Source: Paenirhizobium selenitireducens ATCC BAA-1503
GTDB lineage: Bacteria > Pseudomonadota > Alphaproteobacteria > Rhizobiales > Rhizobiaceae
DNA: 64,000 nucleotides
Direction of reading: 5' to 3'
Assembly: GCF_000518785.1 (NCBI RefSeq)
Contig: NZ_JAEG01000001.1
Coordinates: 806,001-870,000 of the forward strand
The notes below the pieces were generated by a model, which saw only the letters and a program-made list of their open reading frames with translations, had not been told where the DNA came from and did not search any database. The translations under genes and the position numbers were made by a program. Below, piece after piece: positions 18,299 to 27,690 of the stretch (its first letter is position 1; each line of letters starts with the position of its first letter).

Positions 18299-20674
18299 AT
18301 GACCCGGTCGATCGAAAGCCGATTCCTCGCCATCGTCGCGATTACCGTCTTCATTCTGGTGGTACCGCTGTTCGCGCTGTTCCTGGCGCTGTCGTCCGAC
18401 CGAGCCGCCAAGGAACTCCAGGATCACGTCGAAATCCTGCTGGCCACCAATTCCCAGGCCCTGGCCAAGCCGATGTGGGATTTCGACCGCGAAGGCGTCG
18501 AGCAGATCGCCGCAACCATCATCTCCGCCAATTCGGTGAGCAAGGTCCAGGTCCGGGACCTGTCGGGCGGCATCAACATCTCCATGCCCCCCCTGCCCAG
18601 ATGGCCGAAGAGCGGCGTGGAATCGCAGTCGCGCGAGATCTTCTACGAGGGCGTGGAAGGTCGCAAGCCGGTCGGAACGATCACCATCTACTACGGCCGG
18701 TTCGACGCGATCTCCTCATTGCGCGATGCGGAAGCGATCCTGATCGGCATCTTCGTCGTTGCCGTCCTCGGCGTCGTCCTCGCCGCGATCTTCGGCAACC
18801 GCCTGATGATCATCCAGCCGCTGATGAAGCTGACGGCGGCGATCGAGGCGACCCGCCAGCTCGGTTCGCGCCATCACGTCGACTGGCAGTCCAACGACGA
18901 GATCGGCCGGCTGGCGAAGAGCTTCAACGCCATGCAAAGCCAGCTCGAGCAGGAAGAGCGCGAACTGAAGATTGCCCACCGCCGTGCCACTGACATCTAC
19001 AACCTGACCCCCGCCATGCTGTTCTCGCTCGACGAACAGGACCGCATCACCGGCGTGAGCGACTACTGGCTGCTGGCCACCGGCTACCAGCGCAGCGAGG
19101 TGCTGGGCAAGCGTTTCGCCGATCTCGTGCACGAGGATGCCCGCGAGGGCTATCTCGAACGCAAGCGGCAGAAGCACCGTGAGAATGCCGTGGTCGAGAG
19201 CACGACCAAATTCGTCTGCGCCGGCGGCAATCTGATGGATGTGCTGATCGTCGAGGCGAGCAAGGAAGGCAAGACGGGCGAAAACGGGCTGTCGCTCAGC
19301 GTCATGACCGACGTGACCGCGCTCAAGCAGTCCGAGGCCCGCAACCACCGCCAGGCGATCACCGACCACCTGACCGGCCTGATGAACCGCCAGGGCTTCG
19401 AGAACGCACTGGATGCCGAGATCCGCCAGACCGACGCGATGGGCGGCGAACTCGCCTGCATCTTCGTCGACCTCGACCGCTTCAAGTGGATCAACGACAA
19501 TCTCGGGCACCAGGCGGGCGATACCGTGCTGCGCATGCTGGTCGACCTGATGCGCCCGCTCCTGCCGTCCGGCGCTGTGGCCGCCCGCCTCGGCGGCGAC
19601 GAGTTCGCCGTCCTGTTGCGCTCCGCCCGGGTCGAGCACGACGCGCTGGAACTCAGCCATCGCCTCTGCGCCATCTTCGACGAGCCTCTGCTGGTGCAGG
19701 GCGCCACCGTGCGCCTCAGCGCCAGCGTCGGCGTGGCGCTCTATCCGCGCCATGCCAGCAATGCCGCCGAACTGCTGCAAAAGTCGGACATGGCCATGTA
19801 CAGCAAGAAGCGCGACGGCAAGAACGGTGCCCTGCTCTACGATCCGCTGATCCAGGACACCACCCGCCAGCGCGCCGCGATCGAACGCGACATCGAGGCG
19901 GCCCTCGAGGAAGACTGGTTCGAGGCCTATTTCCAGCCGATCGTCGACCTCGAGAGCGACCGGGTCGTCGGCTACGAGGCGCTGCTGCGGCTGGAGCATC
20001 CGACCAAGGGCACGTTACCGCCCAGCGACATCATCAAGGTTGCGGAAGAGACCGGCGCGATCACCCGTATCGGCAACCGCATCCTCGAAAAGGCCCTCGC
20101 CAATCTGGTGACAATCTCGAAGGCGACGCAAGATGACGAGGCCTATATCGCCATCAATTTCTCGCCGCTGCAGTTCGACCAGGGCCTGCCGATCCGGCTC
20201 GCGGCGCTGAGCTCCCGCTACGGCATCGCGCCGCACCGCCTGGTGATCGAGATCACCGAAGCGACCCTGCTGCACGACAATCCGCAGATCCGCACCATTC
20301 TCGACGAATTCAACCGCTTCGGCTGCCGCATCGCGCTCGACGACTTCGGCACCGGCTATTCGTCGCTCAGCTACCTCAACCGCTTCCCCGTCGACATCGT
20401 CAAGATCGACCAGTCCTTCATCCGCTCGCTCTCGGTCGAGGAGCCGGAACTGCAGCACAAGAGCCGCATGCTGGTCGAAGGCATCACGGCGATTTCGCAC
20501 AAGATGGAATGCTCGGTCGTGGCCGAGGGCATCGAAACCGCGGAACAGCGCGACATCCTGCGCCAGTTCGGCGTCGATCGTGGCCAGGGCTATCTGTTCG
20601 CCCGGCCTCAGCCGGTCAGTCAGCTGATCAAGACAATGGCAGAAACACGAAACCGCAGGAGCTCGGTCGCCTGA
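18299..20674 (+). CDS. Membrane GGDEF-EAL cyclic-di-GMP enzyme with periplasmic sensor, HAMP and PAS
   Basis: 791 residues. TM1 is about 9-31, a periplasmic sensor domain 32-145, TM2 146-166, HAMP to about 220, PAS about 228-340, GGDEF about 350-515 with intact GGDEF at 432-436, and EAL about 525-775 with EAL (560-562), NFSP and DDFGTG. No RxxD inhibitory site precedes GGDEF. Both synthesis and breakdown of c-di-GMP are possible. The gene is followed after 31 bp by a stand-alone periplasmic binding protein, which may deliver the signal. Confidence 0.93.
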   Translation: MTRSIESRFLAIVAITVFILVVPLFALFLALSSDRAAKELQDHVEILLATNSQALAKPMWDFDREGVEQIAATIISANSVSKVQVRDLSGGINISMPPLPRWPKSGVESQSREIFYEGVEGRKPVGTITIYYGRFDAISSLRDAEAILIGIFVVAVLGVVLAAIFGNRLMIIQPLMKLTAAIEATRQLGSRHHVDWQSNDEIGRLAKSFNAMQSQLEQEERELKIAHRRATDIYNLTPAMLFSLDEQDRITGVSDYWLLATGYQRSEVLGKRFADLVHEDAREGYLERKRQKHRENAVVESTTKFVCAGGNLMDVLIVEASKEGKTGENGLSLSVMTDVTALKQSEARNHRQAITDHLTGLMNRQGFENALDAEIRQTDAMGGELACIFVDLDRFKWINDNLGHQAGDTVLRMLVDLMRPLLPSGAVAARLGGDEFAVLLRSARVEHDALELSHRLCAIFDEPLLVQGATVRLSASVGVALYPRHASNAAELLQKSDMAMYSKKRDGKNGALLYDPLIQDTTRQRAAIERDIEAALEEDWFEAYFQPIVDLESDRVVGYEALLRLEHPTKGTLPPSDIIKVAEETGAITRIGNRILEKALANLVTISKATQDDEAYIAINFSPLQFDQGLPIRLAALSSRYGIAPHRLVIEITEATLLHDNPQIRTILDEFNRFGCRIALDDFGTGYSSLSYLNRFPVDIVKIDQSFIRSLSVEEPELQHKSRMLVEGITAISHKMECSVVAEGIETAEQRDILRQFGVDRGQGYLFARPQPVSQLIKTMAETRNRRSSVA

Positions 20675-20705
20675 GCATCCCCTGATATCGAGAAGGAAAG
20701 TGCCT

Positions 20706-21422
20706 ATGAGGATCGCCGCATTTCTTCTGTCGATGGGACTGGCAAGCGCCGCCGGTGCCGAAACCATCCATTTCACCACCGAGGACTACCCGCCCTACAA
20801 TTTCCGCGAGGGCGGCGAATACAAGGGCGTAGGCTACGAACAGACGGTCGCCCTGATGAAATACGTCAAGGCCGATCACACGATCGAGATGATGCCCTGG
20901 GCCCGGGCGCTGTCGCTCGCCGAGACCGACCGGACGCACTGCGTGTTCACCACCGCCCATATCGCCGAGCGCGACAAACGCTTCAAATGGGTGGAACCGC
21001 TCGCCATCGACCGCAACGTGATGATCGCCAACAAGGCGTCCGGCATCAAGCCGCGTTCGATCGAGGAAGCCCGCCAGTACACGGTCGGCACCCAGCGCAA
21101 CGACTATACCCAGGACCTTCTGGAACGGAACGGTTTCCCGAAGATCGACCTCGCCACCGACCTGAAGCTCACCTTCAAGAAGCTGATGAGCGGGCGCATC
21201 GACCTGATGCCGATCTCGGAGAAGTATTTCGAAGACCTGAAGGCCGAGGGCAACGCCATCGAGGCGCTGTTCGTCCTGTCGGAACAGAAGTTCGCCATCG
21301 CCTGCAATATCGACTTCCCCGATGCGCTGATCGCCGAGATGCAGGCCGGGCTCGACAAGCTGATCGCCGACGGGACCCAGAAAACGATCTTCGAGAAATA
21401 CAAGATGCCGCTCGGCAACTGA
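20706..21422 (+). CDS. Orphan periplasmic substrate-binding protein (SBP family 3)
   Basis: 238 residues: signal peptide 1-18 (ending SAAGA) and a periplasmic binding protein of the amino-acid (family 3) type: FTTEDYPPYNF at the mature start, an EMMPWARAL segment, a hinge around VGTQRNDY, and KKLMSGRIDLMPIS. The ATG has AGAAGGAAA at ideal spacing; a GTG two codons earlier is less likely. No permease or ATPase gene lies nearby, so transport is doubtful. Its tight placement after the GGDEF-EAL gene suggests a sensory partner. Confidence 0.85.
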   Translation: MRIAAFLLSMGLASAAGAETIHFTTEDYPPYNFREGGEYKGVGYEQTVALMKYVKADHTIEMMPWARALSLAETDRTHCVFTTAHIAERDKRFKWVEPLAIDRNVMIANKASGIKPRSIEEARQYTVGTQRNDYTQDLLERNGFPKIDLATDLKLTFKKLMSGRIDLMPISEKYFEDLKAEGNAIEALFVLSEQKFAIACNIDFPDALIAEMQAGLDKLIADGTQKTIFEKYKMPLGN

Positions 21423-21516
21423 CCGGCAAGCGCCGTCGCAGCCCTTAAACCGGGTTGACAACGCAGCCGTTTCGCGGTGCTGAGAGGTGACCTTTCATCA
21501 TCGACGGACACGGCTC

Positions 21517-22245
21517 ATGATCATCATAGCGGGGCTCGGCAATCCCGGCGCGAAGTACGGCGACAACCGCCACAATATCGGCTTCATGGCGGTCGACGCC
21601 ATCCACCGGCGCCATGCCTTCTCGCCCTGGGCGAAGAAGTTCAGGGCCGAGATCGCCGAGGGCGAGATCGGCGGCGAGAAGGTGCTGCTGATGAAGCCGC
21701 AGACCTTCATGAACCTGTCGGGCGAATCGGTCGGCGAAGCCATGCGTTTCTACAAGCTCGGACCCGGCGACATCGTCGCCGTGCATGACGAACTCGACCT
21801 GCTGCCCGGTAAGGTGCGCATCAAGACCGGCGGCGGCCATGGCGGCCACAACGGGCTGAAATCCCTCGACGCTCATTGCGGCAAGGACTACCGGCGGCTG
21901 CGTCTCGGCATCGGCCATCCGGGCGACAAGGACCGGGTACACGGCCATGTGCTCGGCGACTTCGCCAAGATCGACCGCGTCTGGCTGGAACCGCTGCTCG
22001 ACGCCATCGCCGACAATGCCGACATGCTGGTCAAGGGCGAAGACGGCAAGCTGATGAACAAGCTGGCGCTCGCCACCGGGGCCAAGGAGGAGACCCCCTC
22101 GCCGGTCAAGACCGACAAGCCCGTCAAGCCGGCCGGCCAGTCGCATATCCGCCAGGCCCGCAACAACGTCCAGCCGAAAAAGCTGCCGGAAACGGGACCG
22201 ATGGCGGAAATGCTCAAACGCATGTTCGGCAAGAAGGACGATTGA
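21517..22245 (+). CDS. pth: Peptidyl-tRNA hydrolase
   Basis: 242-residue enzyme that frees tRNA from stalled peptidyl-tRNA. Family motifs [19 protein letters not shown] with the catalytic His, [17 protein letters not shown] and [12 protein letters not shown] are intact. Compared with the 194-residue E. coli enzyme it has a Lys/Pro-rich C-terminal extension of about 50 residues (about 190-242), usual in rhizobia. The start is the ATG of MIIIAGLG by homology. GNAT gene follows after 4 bases. Confidence 0.96.
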   Translation: MIIIAGLGNPGAKYGDNRHNIGFMAVDAIHRRHAFSPWAKKFRAEIAEGEIGGEKVLLMKPQTFMNLSGESVGEAMRFYKLGPGDIVAVHDELDLLPGKVRIKTGGGHGGHNGLKSLDAHCGKDYRRLRLGIGHPGDKDRVHGHVLGDFAKIDRVWLEPLLDAIADNADMLVKGEDGKLMNKLALATGAKEETPSPVKTDKPVKPAGQSHIRQARNNVQPKKLPETGPMAEMLKRMFGKKDD

Positions 22246-22249
22246 CGCC

Positions 22250-22708
22250 ATGTCGAAGACCATCGAGGTCCGGCCGCTGCAGAAGAGCGATCTGGCAGGC
22301 CTGCTCGCGCTCTACGCCCAATTGATCGAAGACGACCTGCCGCTCTCTCCTGCCTTGGCCGAGACACGATTCGATGAAATGCTGAAACGTGACGGCCTCA
22401 CCGTGTTCGGTGGTTTCGCCGACGGCATTCTCGCCAGCACATGCATCCTGATCGTGGTGCCCAATCTCACCCGTGGCGGCATGTCCTATGCCTTCATCGA
22501 GAACGTCGTGACGGACGAAGGCCATCGCCGCACAGGCCTCGGGCGCCGGACGGTCAGAACCGCGATCGATGCGGCATTTGACGCCGGCTGCTATACGGTT
22601 CGGCTGCAGACGGGCGACAAGCGGCCCGGCACGCTCGACTTCTACAGGAGCTGCGGCTTCGACTTGACGAAACACGGGCTGGAGGTACGCCGGATCCCAC
22701 CCCGCTAG
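22250..22708 (+). CDS. GNAT-family N-acetyltransferase
   Basis: 152 residues with the GNAT fold: an N-terminal LQKSDLAGLLALYAQL helix, the acetyl-CoA motif VVTDEGHRRTGLGRRTVRTAI (about 84-104) and a C-terminal FYRSCGFD. Close behind pth, so probably co-transcribed. The substrate is not predictable. Confidence 0.87.
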   Translation: MSKTIEVRPLQKSDLAGLLALYAQLIEDDLPLSPALAETRFDEMLKRDGLTVFGGFADGILASTCILIVVPNLTRGGMSYAFIENVVTDEGHRRTGLGRRTVRTAIDAAFDAGCYTVRLQTGDKRPGTLDFYRSCGFDLTKHGLEVRRIPPR

Positions 22709-22733
22709 GTTCCGCCCGTACATCGGGCGGAAC
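22709..22733 (+). terminator. Hairpin after the GNAT gene
   Basis: Perfect 10-bp stem GTTCCGCCCG/CGGGCGGAAC with a TACAT loop directly after the stop codon. No T-run follows, so termination may be weak. Confidence 0.5.
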
Positions 22734-22776
22734 AAGGACGGCCGCTGCTGCATTGACCAGCCCTGGAGGCCCCCTT

Positions 22777-23703
22777 ATGCAACTCGCCCTATCACCGTTA
22801 CCCCTGCCCGGTCCCTTGAGCCGCAGACTGGATCTCTTCGCCCTCAAGCTGTCCCAGCCCAAGGGCATGACCTTCGACTTCTCCACGCCCCAGGGCGAAC
22901 CGGCGCTGGTGCCGGCCGACTCTGTCTCCTGGCAGGTATTCAAGAACCCGGTCACCGTCTTCATCGGCGGCATCGCCGCAGTGTTGCTCGAACTGGCCGA
23001 GCCGCATGTGCGCGACGGCGTCTGGCAACACAGCAGCTTTCGCACCGACGCGCTCACCCGCATGCAACGCACCGGCCTCGCCGCGATGATCACTGTCTAC
23101 GGCGCGCGCAGCCGGGCCGAGGCGATGATCGAGGGCGTCAACCGGCGACACGGATCGGTGACCGGCCTGACGGCGGAGGGCAAGCCCTATCGCGCCGACG
23201 ATCCGATCCTGCTGGACTGGGTTCAGGCGACCGCCGCCTTTGGTTTCATGGAAGCCTATCACCGCTATGCCCACCCCCTGTCCGACGAGGCCCGCAACCG
23301 CTTCCTGGCGGAGGGCAAGGCCGCGGCCAAGCTCTACGGCGCAACCAATGCGCCGACTTCCGTCCCCGAGATGAACATGCTCTTCAACGTGATGCGCCCG
23401 AGACTGGCGAAAACCGAAATCGTCTTCGAGTTCCTCGACATCGTCGGCAAGGTTCCGGCCCTGCCGGCGGCACTTCGCCCTTTCCAGAAGCTGCTCATCA
23501 CCGCCGCGGTCGAGCTTCTGCCCGGCTGGGTGCGCGACCGGCTGGGGCTCAGGCAATCCTGGTCGCTGACGCCATGGCAACGCGCCCTGGTCAAGGCCGC
23601 GGCCTTCGGCGCCGAGCGCATCATGCTGCCCTCGTCCGCTCCGGTTCAGGCCTGTCGCCGCCTGGGGCTCCCAGACACCTACCTCTACCGCCAGCGCCCC
23701 TGA
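22777..23703 (+). CDS. DUF2236 (MpaB / latex-clearing-like) oxygenase-family protein
   Basis: 308 residues of the DUF2236 family, which includes the haem rubber oxygenase Lcp and the ER oxygenase MpaB. Family blocks seen: VFKNPVTVFIGGIAAVLLELAEPHVRDGVWQH, ARSRAEAMIEGVNRRHGSVTG (the R-x-HGS region), DWVQATAAFGFMEAYHRY. His residues able to ligate haem are present. Start chosen at the ATG with GGAGG seven bases upstream rather than the earlier TTG. The substrate in rhizobia is unknown. Confidence 0.85.
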   Translation: MQLALSPLPLPGPLSRRLDLFALKLSQPKGMTFDFSTPQGEPALVPADSVSWQVFKNPVTVFIGGIAAVLLELAEPHVRDGVWQHSSFRTDALTRMQRTGLAAMITVYGARSRAEAMIEGVNRRHGSVTGLTAEGKPYRADDPILLDWVQATAAFGFMEAYHRYAHPLSDEARNRFLAEGKAAAKLYGATNAPTSVPEMNMLFNVMRPRLAKTEIVFEFLDIVGKVPALPAALRPFQKLLITAAVELLPGWVRDRLGLRQSWSLTPWQRALVKAAAFGAERIMLPSSAPVQACRRLGLPDTYLYRQRP

Positions 23704-23719
23704 TCACGGCGCAGCACGC

Positions 23720-24031
23720 CTATTCCTCGGGTTCCGTGGTGAACATCAGCGGGAACCCCGCCTCCTTGCCGAGATCCGTCGCCTCCTTGGCCTTGGTCTC
23801 GGCAATGTCGCGCGTGCAGACGACGACCACGGCGGAGCCGAACTTGTGCGCCGTCATCATCACCCTGTAGCCGGTCTCCTCGCTCATGCGGAAGACAGCC
23901 TTCAGCACCATGGTGACGAACTCGCGCGGCGTGAAGTCGTCGTTGATGAGCAGCACCTTGTAGAGCCTCGGCCTTTCCGGCTTCGGGTTGGTCACCGTCT
24001 TCGGCTTGAGGGCGACATCGTCTCCCGTCAT
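23720..24031 (-). CDS. clpS: ClpS adaptor, ClpS2-like
   Basis: 103-residue ClpS: delivers N-degron substrates to ClpAP. The core LYKVLLINDDFTPREFV and the C-terminal AKEATDLGKEAGFPLMFTTEPEE are intact. Unlike ClpS1 it is not followed by clpA, and its sequence (MMTAHKFGSAVVVVC) matches the second rhizobial copy, ClpS2, which in Agrobacterium has narrower residue preference and is growth-phase linked. Start by GGAGAGG and homology. Divergent from ychF. Confidence 0.93.
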   Translation of the reverse strand: MTGDDVALKPKTVTNPKPERPRLYKVLLINDDFTPREFVTMVLKAVFRMSEETGYRVMMTAHKFGSAVVVVCTRDIAETKAKEATDLGKEAGFPLMFTTEPEE

Positions 24032-24158
24032 CGAAACCTCTCCAGCGATGACTTGAGGCCTTGACCTGCGGCGGTCGGCCCCACACACCTGCATTCTACC
24101 GCATAGCGCAGCGACCGTCGACCGTGAGCCCAGAAGGCTCTGGTACGGCTCCAGAGAC

Positions 24159-24187
24159 TTGACCGCACCCTTCCTTTATCCCATAGG
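24159..24187 (+). promoter_or_regulatory. Promoter of ychF
   Basis: TTGACC, 17-bp spacer, CATAGG, about 42 nt before the ychF ATG. Confidence 0.5.
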
Positions 24188-24228
24188 CGTGGGCAAAGAT
24201 CATTCCAAGCTAAACAGGTACTCTGGCC

Positions 24229-25332
24229 ATGGGCTTCAAATGCGGTATCGTCGGCTTGCCCAATGTCGGCAAGTCCACCCTCTTCAACGCGCTGACCAAG
24301 ACGGCAGCGGCGCAAGCCGCCAACTATCCGTTCTGCACGATCGAGCCGAACACCGGCGAAGTGGCCGTGCCGGACCCGCGCATGCAGAAGCTGGCCGCGG
24401 TCGCGGGCTCGAAGGAAATCATCCCGACCCGCATCTCCTTCGTCGACATTGCCGGCCTGGTGCGCGGCGCGTCGAAGGGTGAAGGCCTCGGCAACAAGTT
24501 CCTCGCCAACATCCGCGAAGTCGATGCCGTAGTCCACGTGCTGCGCTGCTTCGAGGATGACGACATCACCCATGTCGAAGGCCGTATCAACCCGGTCGGT
24601 GACGCCGAGACCATCGAGACCGAGCTGATGCTCGCCGACCTCGAAAGCCTGGAACGCCGCGTCGAGCAGACCCGCAAGCGTGCCGCCTCCAAGGACAAGG
24701 AATCGCTCGCCCAACTGCCGGTCATGGAAGCCGTGATCAAGCTGCTGAACGAAGGCAAGCCGGCCCGCCTGCTGCTGAAGACCCTTGCCGCCGACGACAT
24801 CGAAATCCTCAAGGGCTTGAACCTTCTGACCTCGCATCCGGTGCTTTATGTCTGCAACGTCGCGGAAGCCGATGCGGTGGACGGCAATGCCCATACGAAG
24901 GCCGTCGCCAAGATGGCAGACGAACAGGGCGCGGAATGCGTCATCATCTCCGCGGCGATCGAATCCGAAGTGGCCCAGCTGCCGGAAGAGGAAGCCAAGG
25001 AATTCCTCTCGGCGCTCGGCCTCCACGAAGCGGGCCTCGACCGCCTGATCCGCGCCGGCTACCACCTGCTGGACCTCATCACCTATTTCACGGTCGGCCC
25101 AAAGGAGTGCCGTGCCTGGACCATCGTTCGCGGCACCAAGGCTCCGGCCGCTGCCGGCGTCATCCATACCGACTTCGAACGCGGCTTCATCCGCGCCTTC
25201 ACCATCGGCTATGACGACTACATCAACTACAAGGGCGAAGTCGGCGCCAAGGAAGCCGGCAAGGGCCGCGACGAAGGCAAGGAATATGTCGTCCACGACG
25301 GCGACGTGATCCACTTCCGTTTCAACACCTGA
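24229..25332 (+). CDS. ychF: Redox-regulated ATPase YchF
   Basis: 367-residue Obg-family P-loop protein (OLA1/YchF), which prefers ATP over GTP. G1 GLPNVGKST (about 8-16), [32 protein letters not shown] and the C-terminal TGS domain ([27 protein letters not shown]) are intact. It binds ribosomes and affects oxidative-stress responses and leaderless mRNA translation in E. coli. Linked on the chromosome with pth, as is common in bacteria. Confidence 0.97.
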   Translation: MGFKCGIVGLPNVGKSTLFNALTKTAAAQAANYPFCTIEPNTGEVAVPDPRMQKLAAVAGSKEIIPTRISFVDIAGLVRGASKGEGLGNKFLANIREVDAVVHVLRCFEDDDITHVEGRINPVGDAETIETELMLADLESLERRVEQTRKRAASKDKESLAQLPVMEAVIKLLNEGKPARLLLKTLAADDIEILKGLNLLTSHPVLYVCNVAEADAVDGNAHTKAVAKMADEQGAECVIISAAIESEVAQLPEEEAKEFLSALGLHEAGLDRLIRAGYHLLDLITYFTVGPKECRAWTIVRGTKAPAAAGVIHTDFERGFIRAFTIGYDDYINYKGEVGAKEAGKGRDEGKEYVVHDGDVIHFRFNT

Positions 25333-25369
25333 GACGGACCGCGCCCGACATTGCAGTCGAACTTTTGCG

Positions 25370-25403
25370 CTGCCGCCCTTATCAACGAAGGGGCGGCAGT
25401 TTT
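25370..25403 (+). terminator. Intrinsic terminator of ychF
   Basis: Perfect 9-bp stem CTGCCGCCC/GGGCGGCAG with TTTT after it. The hairpin overlaps the last codons of the convergent DUF2157 gene. Confidence 0.7.
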
Positions 25404-26473
25404 GCCTGGAGCGAAAGCGGAAGGGTCGAGACCACGCCGCGGCGGAACCACGGCCAGCCGACGCCGATGGTCAGCACCACAAGCCCGACGATCAGCAGGG
25501 TCACGAAGACATAGAAGCCGAGCTCCATCTGCGCCTTCTCGAACAGCTTGTAGATGGCAAAGCCGAGCGACAGCAGGCCTGAGGTGACGAAGGCGCGTCG
25601 GTCGATCACCAGTCCGACGCCCATGAACATCGCGACGATCACGACCACCAGGAAGGCCTCGAGACTGCCGGCATTCTCTGAAAACACGGCGAAACCGCCG
25701 ACATCCCCCATGAAGACGAAGGACAGCATGGCGTAGAGCAAGGCCGGCGCCGCACCGAGATGCATCCAGAACGCCACGTCGGAATTGCGCGTCGTCCTCG
25801 CCGGATCCTTGAGGTCGAAGCTGAGCGCCAGGGCAAACAGCGCCAGCGCCGTCGCCAGCAGGATGACCGAGGTCGCCGTGCGATGGTTGAGGATGAAGCC
25901 CGGATCGCCGGTCGCCGCGATGATGCCGTTGAAGAGGGCCACCAGCCCCAGTCCGCAGGTCGTCATCAACAGCAATGCCAGCGACAGCGGCACCCGGTAG
26001 CGCCAGTAGAAGGGCGCGAGCAGGATCGGAAAAGGCAGGACAAAGAGCAGCGCATAGACGGCCGGGCTGATCGCCTCCCCGTCCGTGTCGAGAGCGAGAG
26101 CCGCGACGACGGCGATCCATTGGACGAAGGCAACGGTCAGCGCGACGGCAGGCAGGGCCAGCCGCTGGCGACGCACCAGCACTTCGGCAAGGATCAGGAT
26201 CGCCGGCAATGCGCCATAGACCGTGCTCACGCCCCAGATCCCGGCGAGCACGATGACGATGCCGATGGTGATCAGCACATCGTGGAAGCCGCGCACGAAA
26301 CGCGGCGTCTCGGTGTCGCCCACCGGGCTTTCCGCATCGGCCACGTCCATGTCCGGCAGGATCGCCGCGCTGGTCTTGCGCGTTATGTAGGACTGCAACT
26401 GCTCGGCCTGGAGGCCGCTGATGATGCCCTCCTCGGCCGCACCAGCCAGAATGGCCTTCATATTGGGAACCAC
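25382..26473 (-). CDS. DUF2157 multi-pass membrane protein
   Basis: 363 residues. The N-terminal 60 residues are soluble (AEEGIISGLQAEQLQSYI, typical DUF2157 start), followed by about 10 hydrophobic helices from residue 70 to 345. The GTG start is chosen because AAGGA lies seven bases upstream; the ATG four codons later has no site. Family role is unknown, possibly a transporter-like or stress membrane protein. Monocistronic, convergent with ychF. Confidence 0.85.
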   Translation of the reverse strand: MVPNMKAILAGAAEEGIISGLQAEQLQSYITRKTSAAILPDMDVADAESPVGDTETPRFVRGFHDVLITIGIVIVLAGIWGVSTVYGALPAILILAEVLVRRQRLALPAVALTVAFVQWIAVVAALALDTDGEAISPAVYALLFVLPFPILLAPFYWRYRVPLSLALLLMTTCGLGLVALFNGIIAATGDPGFILNHRTATSVILLATALALFALALSFDLKDPARTTRNSDVAFWMHLGAAPALLYAMLSFVFMGDVGGFAVFSENAGSLEAFLVVVIVAMFMGVGLVIDRRAFVTSGLLSLGFAIYKLFEKAQMELGFYVFVTLLIVGLVVLTIGVGWPWFRRGVVSTLPLSLQAKLPPLR

Positions 26474-26616
26474 GAAACCGTCCTTCGGTGAATTCAGTGA
26501 CGCCCCTAGATACAGATCCGCCGACCGGCAGGCCAGAGCCGTGCGGTCAAATTTCCGAATTGGTCGCGACCGACCCTCCCATGGGATCGCCCCGAATCTG
26601 CCATCGCCAGATCGAG

Positions 26617-26649
26617 AAGGACCCGCCGGCAGCCGACCGGCGGGTCCTT
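26617..26649. terminator. Strong hairpin downstream of the DUF2892 gene
   Basis: Perfect 13-bp stem AAGGACCCGCCGG/CCGGCGGGTCCTT with a 7-nt loop. T-runs are poor on both strands; position fits termination of the minus-strand DUF2892 transcript. Confidence 0.6.
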
Positions 26650-26675
26650 TGATGGCAATTCGGGTAATCCCGAGA

Positions 26676-26882
26676 TCAGACCTTCTTCATCGGGCAGGTC
26701 GACATGCCGAAGATCGAATAGAGCGGGCAGGTCGAGAGAAGCCCGGTCAGCAGCGGCACGATGCCGATCAGCGTGAAATAGCGCCAGGAGGCATCGGGAT
26801 AGATGAAGAACAGCGACAGCACGACGAGACCGACGACGATGCGCAGGATACGATCGATCGATCCGACATTCTTGGCGAACAT
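26676..26882 (-). CDS. DUF2892 (YgaP-like transmembrane) protein
   Basis: 68-residue membrane protein: two hydrophobic helices and the hallmark cysteine motif STCPLYSIFGMSTCP near the C terminus. The family is the membrane part of YgaP-type rhodaneses and often lies near sulfur- or redox-responsive regulators. Start follows GAAAGG. It is the next gene downstream of a Crp/Fnr regulator on the same strand, which suggests shared control. The cysteine role in sulfur handling is inference. Confidence 0.88.
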   Translation of the reverse strand: MFAKNVGSIDRILRIVVGLVVLSLFFIYPDASWRYFTLIGIVPLLTGLLSTCPLYSIFGMSTCPMKKV

Positions 26883-26951
26883 GGCAATTTCCTTTCGGGG
26901 CTGGGCATCTTGCACAGTGTCGCCAATATAGCGCCTGCCGAAGACCAGTCA

Positions 26952-26964
26952 GTGACTAAGTCAC
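26952..26964. promoter_or_regulatory. Short palindrome GTGAC-TAA-GTCAC
   Basis: Perfect 5-bp arms, overlapping the stop codon of the Crp/Fnr gene and lying 70 bp upstream of the DUF2892 start. Could be an operator for that gene; too short to be sure. Confidence 0.25.
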
Positions 26965-27623
26965 GCTTTCGAAGACTTGGCCATGCGGCCAAGCTCGGCT
27001 GCGTCCAGCACACGGATCAGGCCGCGCTCGTTGGCGATGACGCCCTTCGAGCCCAGCGCTTCGAGCCGGCGCGACACGACCTCGCGGGCCGATCCGATCA
27101 TCACCGCCAGTTCCTGATGCGTCACCTCGATCACGTCATGGCCAGCCGCCCGTTCGACCAGCGCGTGGGCGAGCCGCTGCTCGACCTTGACGAAGGCGAC
27201 CTGCTCCAGCACGAACATCAGGTCGTTCAGGCGCGCCGCAAAGGCGCGGAACACGAAAGTGCGAAAGGCCGCCGACGTCGCCATCAGCGTCTCGAACACC
27301 GACTGCGGAACCATCACCGCGACAAGATCCGTTTCGGCGATCGCCTCCCCCGTATAGACCGCACCACCCAGCACGCCGAGCGTGGTCTGCACGCAGGTCT
27401 CGCCGGGCGTCACCGCGTAGAGCAGAAGTTCACGCCCGCTCCGCCCCGTCAGGTAGACGCCGATGCGCCCGGAAATGAGGATGACGAAGGCCTCGGCCTG
27501 GTCGCCCGGGCGAAACAGCGTGGTGCGGTCGGCAATGAGTTGCGGCCGCAATCCCTCGAGATGACCCAGCGCCGCGCGGTCGAGTTCCGAAAGGAACGGC
27601 GCCTGTTCGATCCATCCCGCCAT
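26961..27623 (-). CDS. Crp/Fnr-family transcriptional regulator
   Basis: 220 residues. A cyclic-nucleotide-binding-like beta-roll (about 15-120; FRPGDQAEAFVILISGRIGVYL) is joined by a dimer helix to a C-terminal winged helix (VTHQELAVMIGSAREVVSRRLEAL, about 165-190). The N-terminal cysteine cluster of Fnr is missing; only one Cys (GETCVQTT) lies in the sensor domain, so it is not an iron-sulfur Fnr. Start follows AAGGAG. Downstream partner is the DUF2892 gene. Confidence 0.92.
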   Translation of the reverse strand: MAGWIEQAPFLSELDRAALGHLEGLRPQLIADRTTLFRPGDQAEAFVILISGRIGVYLTGRSGRELLLYAVTPGETCVQTTLGVLGGAVYTGEAIAETDLVAVMVPQSVFETLMATSAAFRTFVFRAFAARLNDLMFVLEQVAFVKVEQRLAHALVERAAGHDVIEVTHQELAVMIGSAREVVSRRLEALGSKGVIANERGLIRVLDAAELGRMAKSSKA

Positions 27624-27690
27624 CGGCACTCCTTGTAATTGCAGTCCGAGCCGGCCATTCTGCACAGAAACGCCCACAAGGAAACGTCGC

